DNA from: Dipetalonema caudispina
Taxonomy: Eukaryota; Nematoda; Chromadorea; Rhabditida; Onchocercidae
NCBI GenBank assembly: GCA_013365325.1
Contig: JABVXV010000189.1
Coordinates: 1-64,000, forward strand
DNA: 64,000 nt
Direction of reading: 5' to 3'
Part shown: positions 42,463 through 55,000 of the stretch, piece after piece
How positions within the stretch are numbered: position 1 is the first letter of the stretch
Layout of the letters: each line of letters opens with the position of its first letter
The notes under the pieces: model-generated
Seen by the model: the letters and a program-made list of their open reading frames with translations, nothing else
Databases searched by the model: none
Told to the model about the DNA's origin: nothing
Program-made: the position numbers and the translations under genes

Positions 42463-43957
42463 TTATAACTCCGAATTGTCAGAGGTTTCCATACAGTCAC
42501 GTTCTGTGCGTTTCAATACTCGTTTTTTACAAAGATATTCCTGAAATGAAAATAAAATTCTAAATAACAGTAATAAAGTAAAGAGTTCCCTATATTTTAC
42601 AGAGCAAAAAGTTAACCCAATTAAAATCCAAAGTTAAAAAAACTGAACTTAAAATTGAATAATGTGTTTCACGCCACACTTCTCCCAAGTTTTTTCGACT
42701 ACTGACGCTTTACTATTTATTGCAACATCCGAAATCCATTTATGATCATACACAACAATCAATATGAAAAAATCTCAATATAGTATGGCAGGGCGATGAC
42801 CTAGGATATAATATTACCTCAAGTAGCGGTCTATCTTGGATATGGTACCATTGTTCGAGATCATTTTCATAACGCTCTAACAATGTTTCACAGTTCTGTT
42901 TTAATGTTACGACTTCAACCGATGGAGTATCCCACATCTCGTACGGCATACCTAATTCCACCTGCAATTGATGACTACTAAAGTCAAAATGGAAATTTCG
43001 TGATGATTGTAACGATAAACTATATGAGAATCATCTCACGGATCTGAAGAATGAATTTCACTTCGATAATAATATTGCACAATGCAACACATATTAAAAC
43101 TGTTACATGAATTCTCAGTGAGACTATTGCGATTTTACAAAGGTACAATGCAGTATGCTTAAACAGTAAGTCTTCGAAATAAAACTGGGATTCCCCAAAT
43201 ATTCGATATTCACTACTATATAACAAAAGCTTTAAGTGAATTGGAAATGGCAAACCTTAACTCCTTTATTTCTTAGCTCATTCAAAGCTTTCATTGTGCT
43301 ACTTTCCTCCTTGGCAAATCGTGAAATGTCTGACTTTTCCTTATGCAGTTTATATTGCAGCATTCGCTTACAAGTTCCCTCCAAAGCTTCCACAAATTTA
43401 AGTTCCCTTTCTACCGCCGAAATCTATAAATTCTTAAATAATTTCCCAATCAACCTTCACTTTTTCAACGCCATTTCCTTGACCAGCAAACTCATTAAAT
43501 GTTCGAAAATTAACGTTCTCTGTTTCTTTTAAGCGACCAGTGATACCAGTAAGGAGATATGCACAGCACTGAACAAAAAACGACGATAGTCATCCTTTTC
43601 GTAATTTCTTTATTTTTTTATGCAGTGTACATTTAAAAAAAAAGAAAAAAATTTCTAGACTTCTCTCCATCCAATTTATTTCAGGATAGATTTTCAATTT
43701 TTATTAGTTTTAAAATAATGTTCTAAACTTGCCTTGACATTTCTATCATTTGCTAATTGTTCCTCAAACTCTCGTGCAAATAATATGCATGATTCGCACC
43801 GTGACGGAAGATCAACCGTTGGCTCAGCAATAATTACAAACGACTTCGAATATATAACTGATATAACAAGGAGTAAAGTAAAAAAATTAGGAAGATGTCG
43901 TTGGAGCTTTTTGTCGTTGTTGTGGTTGCTGCTGCTTCCATTCCTGCTCGTCATCAT
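42463..43957 (-). CDS. Canopy family ER protein (CNPY3/CNPY4 type, saposin-like)
   Basis: Four in-phase exons: 43733-43957, 43256-43423, 42818-42961 and 42463-42540, giving 204 residues. A hydrophobic segment (LPNFFTLLLVISVIYSKS) after about 22 residues fits a signal peptide. The mature part has the canopy cysteine pattern: CESC at 54-57, EALEGTCKRML, LKQNCETLLERYE and EYLCKKRVL followed by C. It also has the typical GVK|VELGMPYEMWDTPSVEV junction. Canopy proteins are ER chaperone cofactors; vertebrate CNPY3/4 assist Toll-like receptor folding. The C-terminus is SDNSEL, ending in EL but not a canonical KDEL. Intron 1 uses a GC donor, AAG|GCAAGT. The start ATG lies inside the predicted last exon of MED31, in another frame. 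Confidence 0.85.
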
Positions 43958-44969
43958 CCTGTTCTGTTGTATACATCTATAAAGGAATTTTGATTTATGC
44001 AAAAAGATATTTTGCCAAATAATGGAAAGGACCTAAGAGACTAGAAAGAAAAGTCAAAAAACGAAGATGCAGAGAAGCATATTTATTTCCTTCGGAGTAA
44101 ATATTTCAAAATAATAAATCTAACATGCAATCGTTGCCGTTTACGAGTATAATATTGCCACTGCAGTATTTGCTGTTCTTCAATAAATTTTGCATTTGCT
44201 GTACAAGTTATTGCCTCACGAAAAGCTGAGCTCTGTACCGCTTCAAGGAAATGTAAACACTGAGGATATTTCAAAGCTCTGAAAAAAAAAACAAGAAAGA
44301 ATCATTAAAAAAAGAACTAAAATTATTGCATAAAGTAATACAAAACACTTACATGCTGAAAAAACAATTGAAAATATTAATTTGTCTATAAAGCTAACCT
44401 TGCGTATTCTGGCCTTTTCCAATACAAAAGGTATTTCAAATAATTGATAAAGTACGGTTCCTTAAAATAACCTCGTTGCGCCAAAACTGAAATTACTTCG
44501 GTTTAAATTATTTGAAGTTGAAACTTAGTTCAGTTATTATTTACGTTAACTATGAGTAAGCAGAAAGTAGACAGGAAATATGAAAAACATGTACTGTTTC
44601 TGATCGATTAAAAAAAATTAAATTAAAAAAATATTTAAATAAAATTATCTGTTAGAAGAAGAAAACACACAATTCAAGTAATGAGGATTCGCTAAAGCTT
44701 GTACAAATTCACATTCAATTTCGAATCGCTTCTTCTGTTCTTCAGATGTTTCGGGACCCGAAACCGAGTTTAGACCAGAACCTTCAATGATTATCTTTTT
44801 TGTATGGCAAAAAAAACCAAGTACTGATGATCAAACTTCCATAATTTGGAAGCACACAATGCACAAGAAAACTTACCTCGCAAAAGATCCAGATTGTTCA
44901 CTCGCTTGAAATTCCTGAAACTAGAATTAGAGTTTTTTCAACAAAATACCGCAGATGCGTAGTCTCCAT
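43887..44969 (-). CDS. Mediator complex subunit 31 (MED31/SOH1)
   Basis: Predicted exons 44950-44969, 44877-44914, 44671-44781, 44399-44486, 44125-44278 and 43887-43976 join in phase to 166 residues. The core is unmistakable MED31: RFEIECEFVQALANPHYLN, FLAQRGYFKEPYF, NYLKYLLYWKRPEYA, ALKYPQCLHFLE and AKFIEEQQILQWQYYTRKRQR. MED31 is a small, highly conserved subunit of the Mediator middle module, linking activators to RNA polymerase II. The Q-rich tail (EWKQQQPQQRQ) matches the style of animal MED31 ends. The first two exons are less certain, because intron 1 would be only 35 bases. The last exon overlaps the canopy coding start by 71 bases. Confidence 0.88.
43977..43986 (-). promoter_or_regulatory. 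Shared 3' splice site at the MED31/canopy junction
   Basis: On the minus strand TTCCTTTATAG precedes the last MED31 exon. It is also the only good acceptor close upstream of the canopy ATG pair, so it may be used both by cis-splicing (MED31) and by spliced-leader addition (canopy). Confidence 0.45.
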
Positions 44970-45836
44970 ATTGAATTTTTACGTTTGATGACTAAAGTAC
45001 TGTCAAGTGTCCCATCCCCAACCTAAAATTATCTTTTCAAAAGAGCTGAAATACTATGCTAAAGTGAAAGTTCAATTATGACTTTGAACAACTGCTCAAC
45101 TGCACTAGTCAAACATTTCTTAAGAAACTCGCATACTAAAAACTATACTGCAAGGAAGCTTCAAGAGAAGGAAGAATTGAAAGCTTTGAAACGAAAAAAA
45201 AACTGAGAAAAATGACAGAAGTTTATTCAAAAATCAGGAAAGTAAATGTGATATTCAGCACACAATTAGGACTGTTTCTTAACAAAGAAAGACATGCAAA
45301 CAAATCCTTTTGATAAAACTATCGAATACACATTACGAATGGTTTTTAAAATACATCTTCTGACAGATATTCAGCTCAGAATCACAAACCAGCTGCGCGA
45401 TTAAATATAGTGGTATTTCACCAAAGTATATGAATACAGCTCGTTTAATAGAAACTGATAAAAACTAAATTTCTTATTAGAAGAAACACCATAATATTTA
45501 AAATTGAGGAAAATGATAAAAGTTTATTATCTGAAAATTAAAAAAGTAAATTTAGGAAATCTAAATGCGTCTTCTAATTGTTCCTTGAATTAAAACTAAA
45601 ACTTTTACTTCCATACATTTTCAGTGCTTTAGTTCGGTAACACTTCAATTAAACTATAAGAAAAGGATAAAGAATCTCTTTGCTAGCGTACAATAGAGTT
45701 AGTTCAGAAAGACTAGAAAATACTCTGTTAACATTAACTTGACATATAATTTCCATTATTTCAAAAAAAAAAATTACTTCACAACATTTTTTAGACTTCT
45801 AGTCAAGTACGAAAAGTTAAGGATCACAGCTTATTT
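44970..45836 (-). other. Gap between TRMT13 and MED31
   Basis: About 870 bases without a supported exon. All neighbours are on the minus strand, so this would hold the TRMT13 3' UTR and either a MED31 promoter or an intercistronic region. Confidence 0.5.
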
Positions 45837-48182
45837 TCATCGTTTCTTTCCTACAATAAGCAAATTTTCTGGCGAAACAGTTCTTTCCACATATCTACAC
45901 AAGGAAACATCATATCCAAACTTCTGAAGTTCTGTAACTCGACCAAATTCCAAAATCGCTTTAGCTTTCTGTCCAAGAAGTTCTTTTTCCGCTGAGTTCA
46001 AAGTGATGAATTCTTTTTCCTGTTGATCCAAATTTTCTGACTTTAGCGAATGAGATGAAACAGAGACACCACCATCAAAATTCTCCTGAAGATAATAAAG
46101 GTTTTTTACTTTATTATAAGTTTTATAATTACTCTGACTTCCAAAATTTTATAATTACTGCGAAAAGTTTTTCGACAAGTACCTGAGTAGGGAAACCACA
46201 AACGGCCCATGTTGAAATATGCCTTAATGCTGCAAATTCATTAGAGTTACAAATACCATGAGATTCCAAAAAGGCACGCCCAGTGTACTGAAAAAAGGGA
46301 GTATTTAATATAAAAATTAGTGAGTTTCGATCATCACTCTTAGACTATTGAAAAGTGTTTGGTTAATAAAGAAAATAAACTTTTAATTCATTAACCTCTC
46401 TGTATGTAGTTCGGTGATGGCAGCATGGGGCTAAAACAAAACCACATATATTCAAACCCTTTTTCACTCCGTTCATTAAGCATCGAATACCAAAATCGGT
46501 GGCAGCACCACAAAAATGTTTGCATACTGCTGCTATATTATCCACATTCTAGAATTTCCACGAAAAAGTATGTATTTACATAATATGCCTTTTGAAACAC
46601 AAGTTTTAAGCGATAAATAACTAAAGTTAGAAAACTCTAGCTTTAATTCGCTTTCTTTTTCGAATCATTTTTTAGCAATTCACCTGAATCCAATCAGTTT
46701 TCGACAAATCAAGGTGCTCCACTGAACAACGTAATCGTTCAAGAAATACTGCATCCAGTTCCTTAATTTGAAATAATTTAGACAGAAAATACATAACTTT
46801 TAAAATCATGAAGTCATGAGGGTAATGTCGATAGTTCATGACTGCCGATATCGTTGAAGCGCTAATGCGCATTATCTTCCTCCCATTCGAAAAAAGTAAA
46901 TATATTACTCTTCCGCCTTTCATATTAAAAGAGTTTGTACAACAGATTCCTTAACTAATGGAAATTTCAAATTTCAAACGTAAAGAACAAGATATCCGAA
47001 GCATTTACCTTATGAATTTTATTATCGAACTTATTCCTTGAGCCCACCTTCTCGATCAGCAGAAACCGACATTCTGGAGCAATTTTGGCCATCCAATATG
47101 AAAGCTGTGCTCTGCCGGTTCCAAAATCTATCAAACACCAACGCTTATCGTTATTCAGCAAATCGACTACTCTTAGATGCTCTGCAAAGAATTAAATATT
47201 CTGAAAATTGTTATTTCAAAACTGAAATAAAAGTGTATAAAATGAATGAAAACTGAAGAAGACAAAAAATCTGGCACTCCATAGTGTCCCCTTGCACGCT
47301 TGAGTCCCCGACTAAGTCTTTGACATGAATCTGAATTACCGAAACTACCTATTATCGATGATATCTGCCACATATGTTTTTTATTCAGTTTCGAAAGATC
47401 TGCAGCAAGGCTTTCAATATAATCATTTTTCAGGAATGAATCTGTAATATCATCAGCTATCTGGTCGTATAATCTTTCAACGATTTTTCGCATTCTCGAC
47501 AATTCGTCATCTGTAGGACGATACCATGGGTCCACTTCATTAGAAGATCCTTCAAATGTATTTCGCAAAATAAAATCAAACCAAAAGACATTTACCAGGA
47601 TATACACAGTGGATCTAAAAATATTAAAGTACCTCGGCATTCTATTCTCATTGTTTCATAAACGTTACTGCAGAAACAGCACGAATTATTAAATCTGGGT
47701 CTATTGTTACTAGAAGTAAATTTTATAGATAGTTACGCAATTAGACAGGAAGGAAAAATGAAACGAATATACCTATTACGTTAAAATTCTTAACAATCCA
47801 TGGTTCCTCAGGTAAACGACTATTACACCGAGAGGATAAATGTTTCTGCAGTTGCGATTTGTTTACTGTATGCTTTGGATCGTTCGGACAAATGATACGA
47901 TCCTGAAAACTGCAACAGAAACACAAATAATTATCAAATTCAAACAACATTTGTTTATTTAAGGTGTAATTTGATAGTGAGCAAATAATTAAAGAGATAA
48001 AAAAGGAAACAGAAGTTACAGGAAACTCATAGTCATTTCACTTATGAACTTGATATATAAAAATAGGAAACCTCATTCAGCTCATCGCAAATAGCATGTT
48101 CTCCACAGTATTTCTGACCACTTTTCACTATCATTCGACATTTCCGATTTTTCTTTTTCAAAACAAATGAACATCGTTCCAT
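45837..48182 (-). CDS. tRNA 2'-O-methyltransferase TRM13 homologue (TRMT13)
   Basis: Exons 48072-48182, 47773-47902, 47349-47549, 47009-47181, 46684-46761, 46396-46548, 46183-46287 and 45837-46085 join in phase to 399 residues (human protein 481). Domains in order: a CCCH zinc finger (C4, C15, C26, H29), a CHHC finger of the U11-48K type (C42, H48, H58, C63 in ICPNDPKHTVNKSQLQKHL), a SAM-binding motif (CLIDFGTGRAQLSYW), VCKHFCGAATDFGIRCL and the family signature APCCHHR. TRM13 enzymes 2'-O-methylate position 4 in the acceptor stem of certain tRNAs. Exon 2 to 3 splicing is the least certain join. The upstream TGTTTTTAG, six bases before the ATG, looks like a trans-splice acceptor. Confidence 0.9.
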
Positions 48183-51100
48183 GATCTCTAAAAACATGTA
48201 GAAGATTCTTAAAAAATTAGATTCAATTTGGAACTTGTTACAGGATTCAAATAACTAGAACCAGCACAGACGTGGGAAAACTCCATTATTAAAGGTTATA
48301 TCTTTACACAGAAATCTGGAGTTCTGCATAAGGAAATTAATAAAATCGTCTTACAATAAATACCAAAAATTCGAAGAGATGAAACGTTCACATTGTACTT
48401 CAACATATTGCAACATTGGATATACTTTCATTATCCATAACAATAGGTACTTTCCCCGTATACAAAATAACAAGTAAGTTCATTTTGATTATAGAAAAGA
48501 GCATTTTCTCTTTGTAATGATTAACAAATGGATATGTAGATGCCTCATTAAATATAAATTACTTTAATGAATCAAGCATAAGACCTGTACTCCAAAGAAA
48601 TAGACGAAACATCCCGAGACTCTTCGTAAAAACCCGTTCGCATGCAAAATATCTGCACGCAGGCTGTTGGCATTAATGCAACAACGTTAGACTCAATATG
48701 AAAATATTGCGAATCGATTCAACGAAGCAGCAATTGATCAGGCATCAATTCAAGAGATGGACCGATTGATATAATTAAGCGAATGAACAAATGCAATAGC
48801 TAAACAAATTTCTAGAACATAGGAACGCTAAACAATTAAAATTTGCATATTTAAATTTCGCGTAACACATTTCAAAATAAATGAACCTTCTTAATGATAG
48901 GCTAATTTTGAATGCTTTAACTTTTTAAAATTGGCTTGAATTTACTTCTAAAAACAAATTTAAACTGAAATTTTCAGTCTTACAAGATGATAGAATACTT
49001 ATCTACGGCTAACAGCGATAAATCAATGCCGAAGAAGAGTAAAGAGGTTCAATTCAAAATGTTAGACTTTGCGACATTCGAATTCCTTGAACTCATCAGT
49101 AATATCGTCGGGAAAGCTCATCTACGGAAAGCACTTCATCGATGGATTTTGGTTAGCTGACCATATTTATCATTTTTCACCAGCTTATTCATTTGCTTCA
49201 ATTGTGAGATTACTGACGAAATATTTTTGTTCATGTTTCATTCAGCAAACCCTGAAAGACTTCCCACACCTTTTGGATTTGAATAATTCAAATTTGAAAA
49301 AATTTGAATCCAAAAAACTTGTTGCAAATATATTTTACGAACTCTGATTTCTTCCAAAAAACATCTCTGTGAGGTTCAATATGTCGTCCATAGTTTTGCG
49401 TATTTGTTCCAAAATGTTTCTTGCCAAAATTCTAAGATTAGGTTTTAAGATATATTTAAAATTTTTTATTTCCCCTGTTAACTCTTTCTCTTCAAACTAC
49501 TGCTACTTTTATTCAGAAAGTTTGATACACGTAAGTGACGCATTATAACGTAGAAATGACAGAGGTCAAGAGAGAGAGGTTAGAGATACATTTCAGAGAT
49601 TTCAAATAATTTAAGAACTTTTAGTATTAACCAGGTATTTCGTATTGACAATTTAAGTAGCGAATTGATTAAATGTTGCTGGAATTGATGATTAAAAGCT
49701 ATTGCATAACCATTTCCAATTCCCAAATGAATCTCTACCTGAAAATCACTGAATCAAGCGATTGAACAATGTTAGTAATAGTGATAAATTCTGATTTCGA
49801 GTGACCTTAAAAATGGCCTTAAAAAATATTCAATTCTGAAGTTTACTATTCTTTGCATCTTCGCTGTTCATCAATATTTTGTTGTAAAGCTTATATCACG
49901 CTGTCTCTATTGTTATCATCCAAAGTGTTTACACTGACCATTAAAGTATTCCTTATAACTTAGAAAGGGGGATGAAGCAAGTAAAGATTAAGTAAGCTGA
50001 AAATAAATAAATATTTAATTGACAAGAAATTTCACTCATTCGATGAGAATAACAACACCTAAATTGCAGTTGTATAGCGTTAAGAAAGCAGCAGTTTGAA
50101 CTCTGATTGGTGGGCGATGATACAGCGAGGAGGAAAAGTCGATTAAATTTTTGCTTTGCAATGAAATGCTTTCTTTTTGTGTGATTTTTAGCTTTTTGTT
50201 GCTTGATTTTTCAATGATTTAATTAAGTAAGTACTTATTAATTATTTGCTTTTTAACATTTCAAAAGAGAATGAAAAACAATTTTCTAAAGGGAATGTTC
50301 CGAGATTGTTCGTTTTAACATTACAAGAAATTATTCCGTTTTGATCTGTTTTAGTTATGAATTTAGATTGGATCATAGTAATGCAAGGAAATGACTGAGT
50401 ATAACTTGTCCTTACTAGGATTATAATTATGGAAGATTATTTGAAACTGTGATCATAATTGCAATTATGAATAACTGAACTTAATAGTGCTATCAATTTA
50501 ATTGTAATAAATTTCGATTGAATCAGATTAATTTTTGAAGTGAGTATTGAAAAACAAAAGAGTATTGGTTGTTTGGCAAGGGGGGTGGAAAAATTTGACA
50601 AATTACAGTGTAAAATTTTGGTTTTCTGTATGGAAAAGAGAAAGATGGACGGCGAGACAAATCAACTTCTTACCAACTATCGGCGCTTCCTTTTGAACAA
50701 ATGATTCATTGCTGTGTTGCTCTAAACATTTTAACGAAAGGTTCAAAGGCATGAAAAATTTTTTTCGGTTTTTACTGTCAGTAAATTACTTCAGAGATTT
50801 TTCCATTTAAAAAAAAAAAAACAATATTTCTTGTTCGACTTGTGATTTTATGGAAGTCTGATTTAACTTCAAATGAAGCTAAGTACTACTTAATAAACTC
50901 TAACACATAATATAAACAAAATAAGGAAAAACAAGTAGAGAAGGATGTGATAAGAAGACTTTTGGATTGGTAAATTTAATCTGATTATCATGTCAGCGCT
51001 TGATAGTTGTTACTCTTTGTTAATTTTTTTTTAAATAAAAAGGTTAACGTTCCTAATCTTTTTAGTTAGTTTAATAGATTTTATAATTAATTTGAAGAGG

Positions 51101-52089
51101 AGTTCCTGAATTCCCATCGCAGCACAATAGCTATTTTTATTTATAATGAATACAGTTGTTCTTCAGCGTGAAATTTTATGAACATACCTAGGTATTGAGG
51201 TATTGGGCATCACTGTTTCCTGCGAAATGTTGTTCATTTCCAATAAGATAAAATTTTTTGTCACAAGGAACAATGAAGAAAGAAAACGAAACTCAGAATA
51301 ATCAGTCACTGATCATTGATTATGAAAGTGATAGCGATTGTTGATATTAGTGGTCAGTGCAATAGGATGATAATAGCGATAATGATTATAACAACTCTTG
51401 CAAAGATAATAGCAGTAAGAATGAAAGTTATAGCGGTTGTAATGAAAATAATCTTTCAACTTGGAAATAAGAAAAGCAAAATTGAAATTTCTCTGATGAG
51501 GCAGTTACGATTTACGATAGAAATCAGTATACATCAAAGGATTTTTGGGTTAAAGGTGGAAATCTCACCACTGAAAGATTGCAGTGAGCATAAATATTGA
51601 TTCTCATAAGTAAATAAAAGGTCAGAGGCCATAATGTAGAGTAACGTCAAGAAGTTCCGTAACAAAAAGCATTCTTTATTGATGGAAGCGCTCAATCCTT
51701 ACCTCAATCCCTGATGTCAGCCTGCGAACGATTGGGCGTGGTTATTTTCTTAATAAATTGTTTGAAAATTACCCACTGCAGTCAAATTCGTCCCAAGCCC
51801 AACTTTAGACTACGTTTGTCAGTCCTTCTGAATCCATCTCAATCTTCTTTTTGTATGCGAAACACCAAATATCAAATGATTCTTCCTTTGCTAAGACATT
51901 ACCTCATGTTTTGGTTTGGTTTTGATACAGTCTATATGAACAAAAAAATGTCATCTCCCTTTTGCATATCGCAACAAAAATGGAATTTTCTTCTCCTTTT
52001 AAGGATTGTTTTGTTTGCCATTTTCTTCCTATCTATGATCTCATAGTATTACAATTACCTAAAAACTGTAATCAGTTGTGTTCAGGAGA
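48183..52089. other. Divergent intergenic region of 3.9 kb
   Basis: It lies between the start codons of TRMT13 (minus) and glypican (plus). No supported exon was found. Imperfect ATGATAATAGCGAT-like repeats occur at about 51310-51450, and a 110-codon frame at 51714-52046 looks non-coding. Confidence 0.55.
52075..52085 (+). promoter_or_regulatory. Probable trans-splice acceptor of the glypican gene
   Basis: The sequence TTGTGTTCAG ends four bases before the glypican start codon at 52090, with no coding exon upstream. The arrangement fits spliced-leader addition. Confidence 0.5.
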
Positions 52090-55000
52090 ATGAGATGTCC
52101 TCCATTGATCGCATTAATCTTGAGTCCGCTTGTGTATCCTCTGTGTAGTCATCTCCGTCGAACACCTTTCAGTCAACAAGCAACTGTTCCAGACAAACCT
52201 CTTTTCGGTAAGACTTTGAACTATCCTCATCTTATTATCTAATGAATGTGGAATTAAACAAGAGGTGAAGAGTACGAAATCCTTATGATACTTTGAACTT
52301 ATTCCACCATCAAATCAAATTCAGAATGATTAATCTTGGTGAAAATAAATTCAGTTTAACTCAATCTAACATTCTTCATGCCTCTTCCTCAGCAAGATTT
52401 TCTTCCTTGTCCTTATCACTTTATAATGGCAAATATTTTATGTAAATACTATATTACGGTAGTTTTTGCTCTAATTCAAATTTCATCTTTTCTTCCATTT
52501 TTCCTATTATTGTGGAAAACGTCACTACAAAAGATCAACCCTTTTATGTTCTGAAATAATATAAATATTAATTGCAAGTAAGTGTTTAATAATTAAGAAT
52601 AATCATTTAACCTTTACGCTATTTTACAGCATTTGCATGAGCAATTTGAAAGGAGTGAGCTAATTTGAACAGAGTTAAATTAAATGAAGTAGAATATCGG
52701 AAATGGTTAAAAGTTGAAAATCAAATTAATTCAATCATAAAATTAATGAATTAATGAAAAATTAATTCAAATGAAAGGCGAGGAACATTTATCGCCATTT
52801 TGTAAGAAAATTTTATTTTTCTAAAAAGTAACTCAACTTGCATTATTACATGCAAATTGCAAAACCATTGCATGCAGATGTGAATTTATCAGTATGTACG
52901 GAAATTTCGTCATCCATCAATGGAAGCTGTTGTACGGAAGAAATAGAAAATGTTATGCTAAATAGGATGAAACAAGAGTTGGCGACAATCTACCAATACA
53001 GGATTATCACGCTGAAGCAATCACTCAATTATCACTACGAACTCTTTGACAGTAGGCTTTTTAATAGTTTTTCTACTGTTATTTTCTTGACATGAACAAC
53101 ATGAATCATCCTTGTCCTGATTATCACCTCTTGTCCACTATTATGGCCAGATGAATCGGTGTCAAAAATTGAAGCCAAAACATTCAAAAACTCCTCGAAA
53201 ATAAATGTGAATATTCTGCGCTATTTGCAAGGTTATATCATGCTTAAGATTGGAATTACTGAACAAAACTGTTTTAAATATTCTCTTCTTCAACTTTATA
53301 GAATATTCAGTAATAATTTCTATGCTTACTGAATATGCTCATAAAAATGTATGAAGAAAAAAGATTACGCGTAGAATCTAATCGTAAGAAATAATAAGTA
53401 CTCAAAAATTTAAACTTGTAACTTTAGAAATTCGTATTTTTCATCAAAGTCTTCCTTCCTTGTTCATCTCGTCCTCTCTAATTGTCCTTCTTCCTTTTCT
53501 CTCTAGGTACTAGGTATATTGCGCAGCAAAAATTTCTAATCTTTCACGATAGCTTCCCAGTATTGCTGAAAAATTCAATGAATCGCATCTCTTTGATAAA
53601 ACACAGTAGTATCATGTATCGCAAGAAAGGCTCCATAGAAAATGTTAGTTGGAGAGCTTCCTAGAACACATAGAGAATGGATACATAGAGTTTGATCAGA
53701 AATTACAGTAGCCTTTAGAACTGATTACCTTTTTGAGCATTGTTTACTATAAGATTAAATGGTACCGTACAGCATTCCTGCGGCAACCGATAAAATCTTT
53801 TCCTGATTGTACAACTTTAATGATAAATTATTTTCAAGAGCAATACAAGGAAGCAATCGATGTATCAAGGAAACAACTACACGCAATGTTCACGCGTACT
53901 TACGGACCACTTTATCAGTCACATACACAGGTGCTAATTGCATCAATACATTTATTCAGTAACAACGCATCAGAATTCATTTGGCTTTTGATTTCGAAAT
54001 TATGATTTTTTGAAAATCACTAATAGAATGTAAGAATAAAAAGATTATCTTCTAAAGTGAATTTTCACCCACGTTGATGAGATGACGATATTTCAGATTT
54101 TAGATCTTTGCCAAATTTTTCGACGATTTGCAAGAATTCTACGCAGGACGAAAGTATATTTCCCTAAAACCTGTCTTAGATCGATTTTTCTTCGATCTTT
54201 TCCGAACTTTATTATTCATTCTTAATCCGACGGTTAAATTTTTCTTTCGATTGGAATAACAAATTTAAATTACAAAAATATAGGAAGCATAGTACAAAAG
54301 TAGAGGCTATAACTGTAAAGAAGATACTGGTAAAATTCCTAACGGAGGACAATGCATCGTTGAAATTTTATCCATCAATTTCAGTTTCACAGCGTTACTT
54401 ATCTTTTGAAGTTTATCGGTAGCTCTTAACCACTGGAAAATGATGCTCCAATAGAGCTGTTGATTTGGACCTTTCAGGATGAAATTAGAGAGGATAATTC
54501 CGATTGCTCGAAAAATACTCTTGCATTACAAGCATTTGGTGACATACCACTGAAAATGATTCGGCAACTTGAAAGAAGTCTAGGAGCTGCGAAATCTTTA
54601 ACTCATGCTCTGAAGTCATCTTCCGATATTCTTCAGGATATCATACAGGTTAAGATTCTAGAATCATCCTACCAGGAACTATTGGATTCGAAAATTATGA
54701 TAGCTCAGTTAATAAAAGCATCAATTATAATTCTGCTTATATCATTTCGAAAATCATACGAACTTTCAGAGAGATTTCAAAAAAGGGTAAGGCTAAGACA
54801 AAGAGCCTATGTCGTTTGCTCGTGTAAGCTTAAAACATTTCAGAAAGAACTGCCAATAGATTGTCAAATCACAGTCACTCAAATGAAATACTGCGCACAA
54901 TGCTTGCCGACAACTGGAAGGACAACAACATTTAGCAAATCGGTGAAACCATGCCAAATGTATTGTTTCGATACGATAAACAAATGCTTCGCGGATTACA

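Noticed and set aside
42655..42760. Minus-strand frame (containing SKASVVEKTWEKC) beside canopy exon 3, first taken as the canopy C-terminus
   Set aside because: No acceptor in the right phase. The exon at 42463-42540 (EYLCKKRVLKRT) has a perfect TTTCAG site, correct phase and the expected LC cysteine.
47669..47709. Possible 41-base exon in TRMT13 (IDPDLIIR)
   Set aside because: It enters in phase 1 and leaves in phase 0, which breaks the frame with the next exon; direct splicing of 47773 to 47549 keeps frame.
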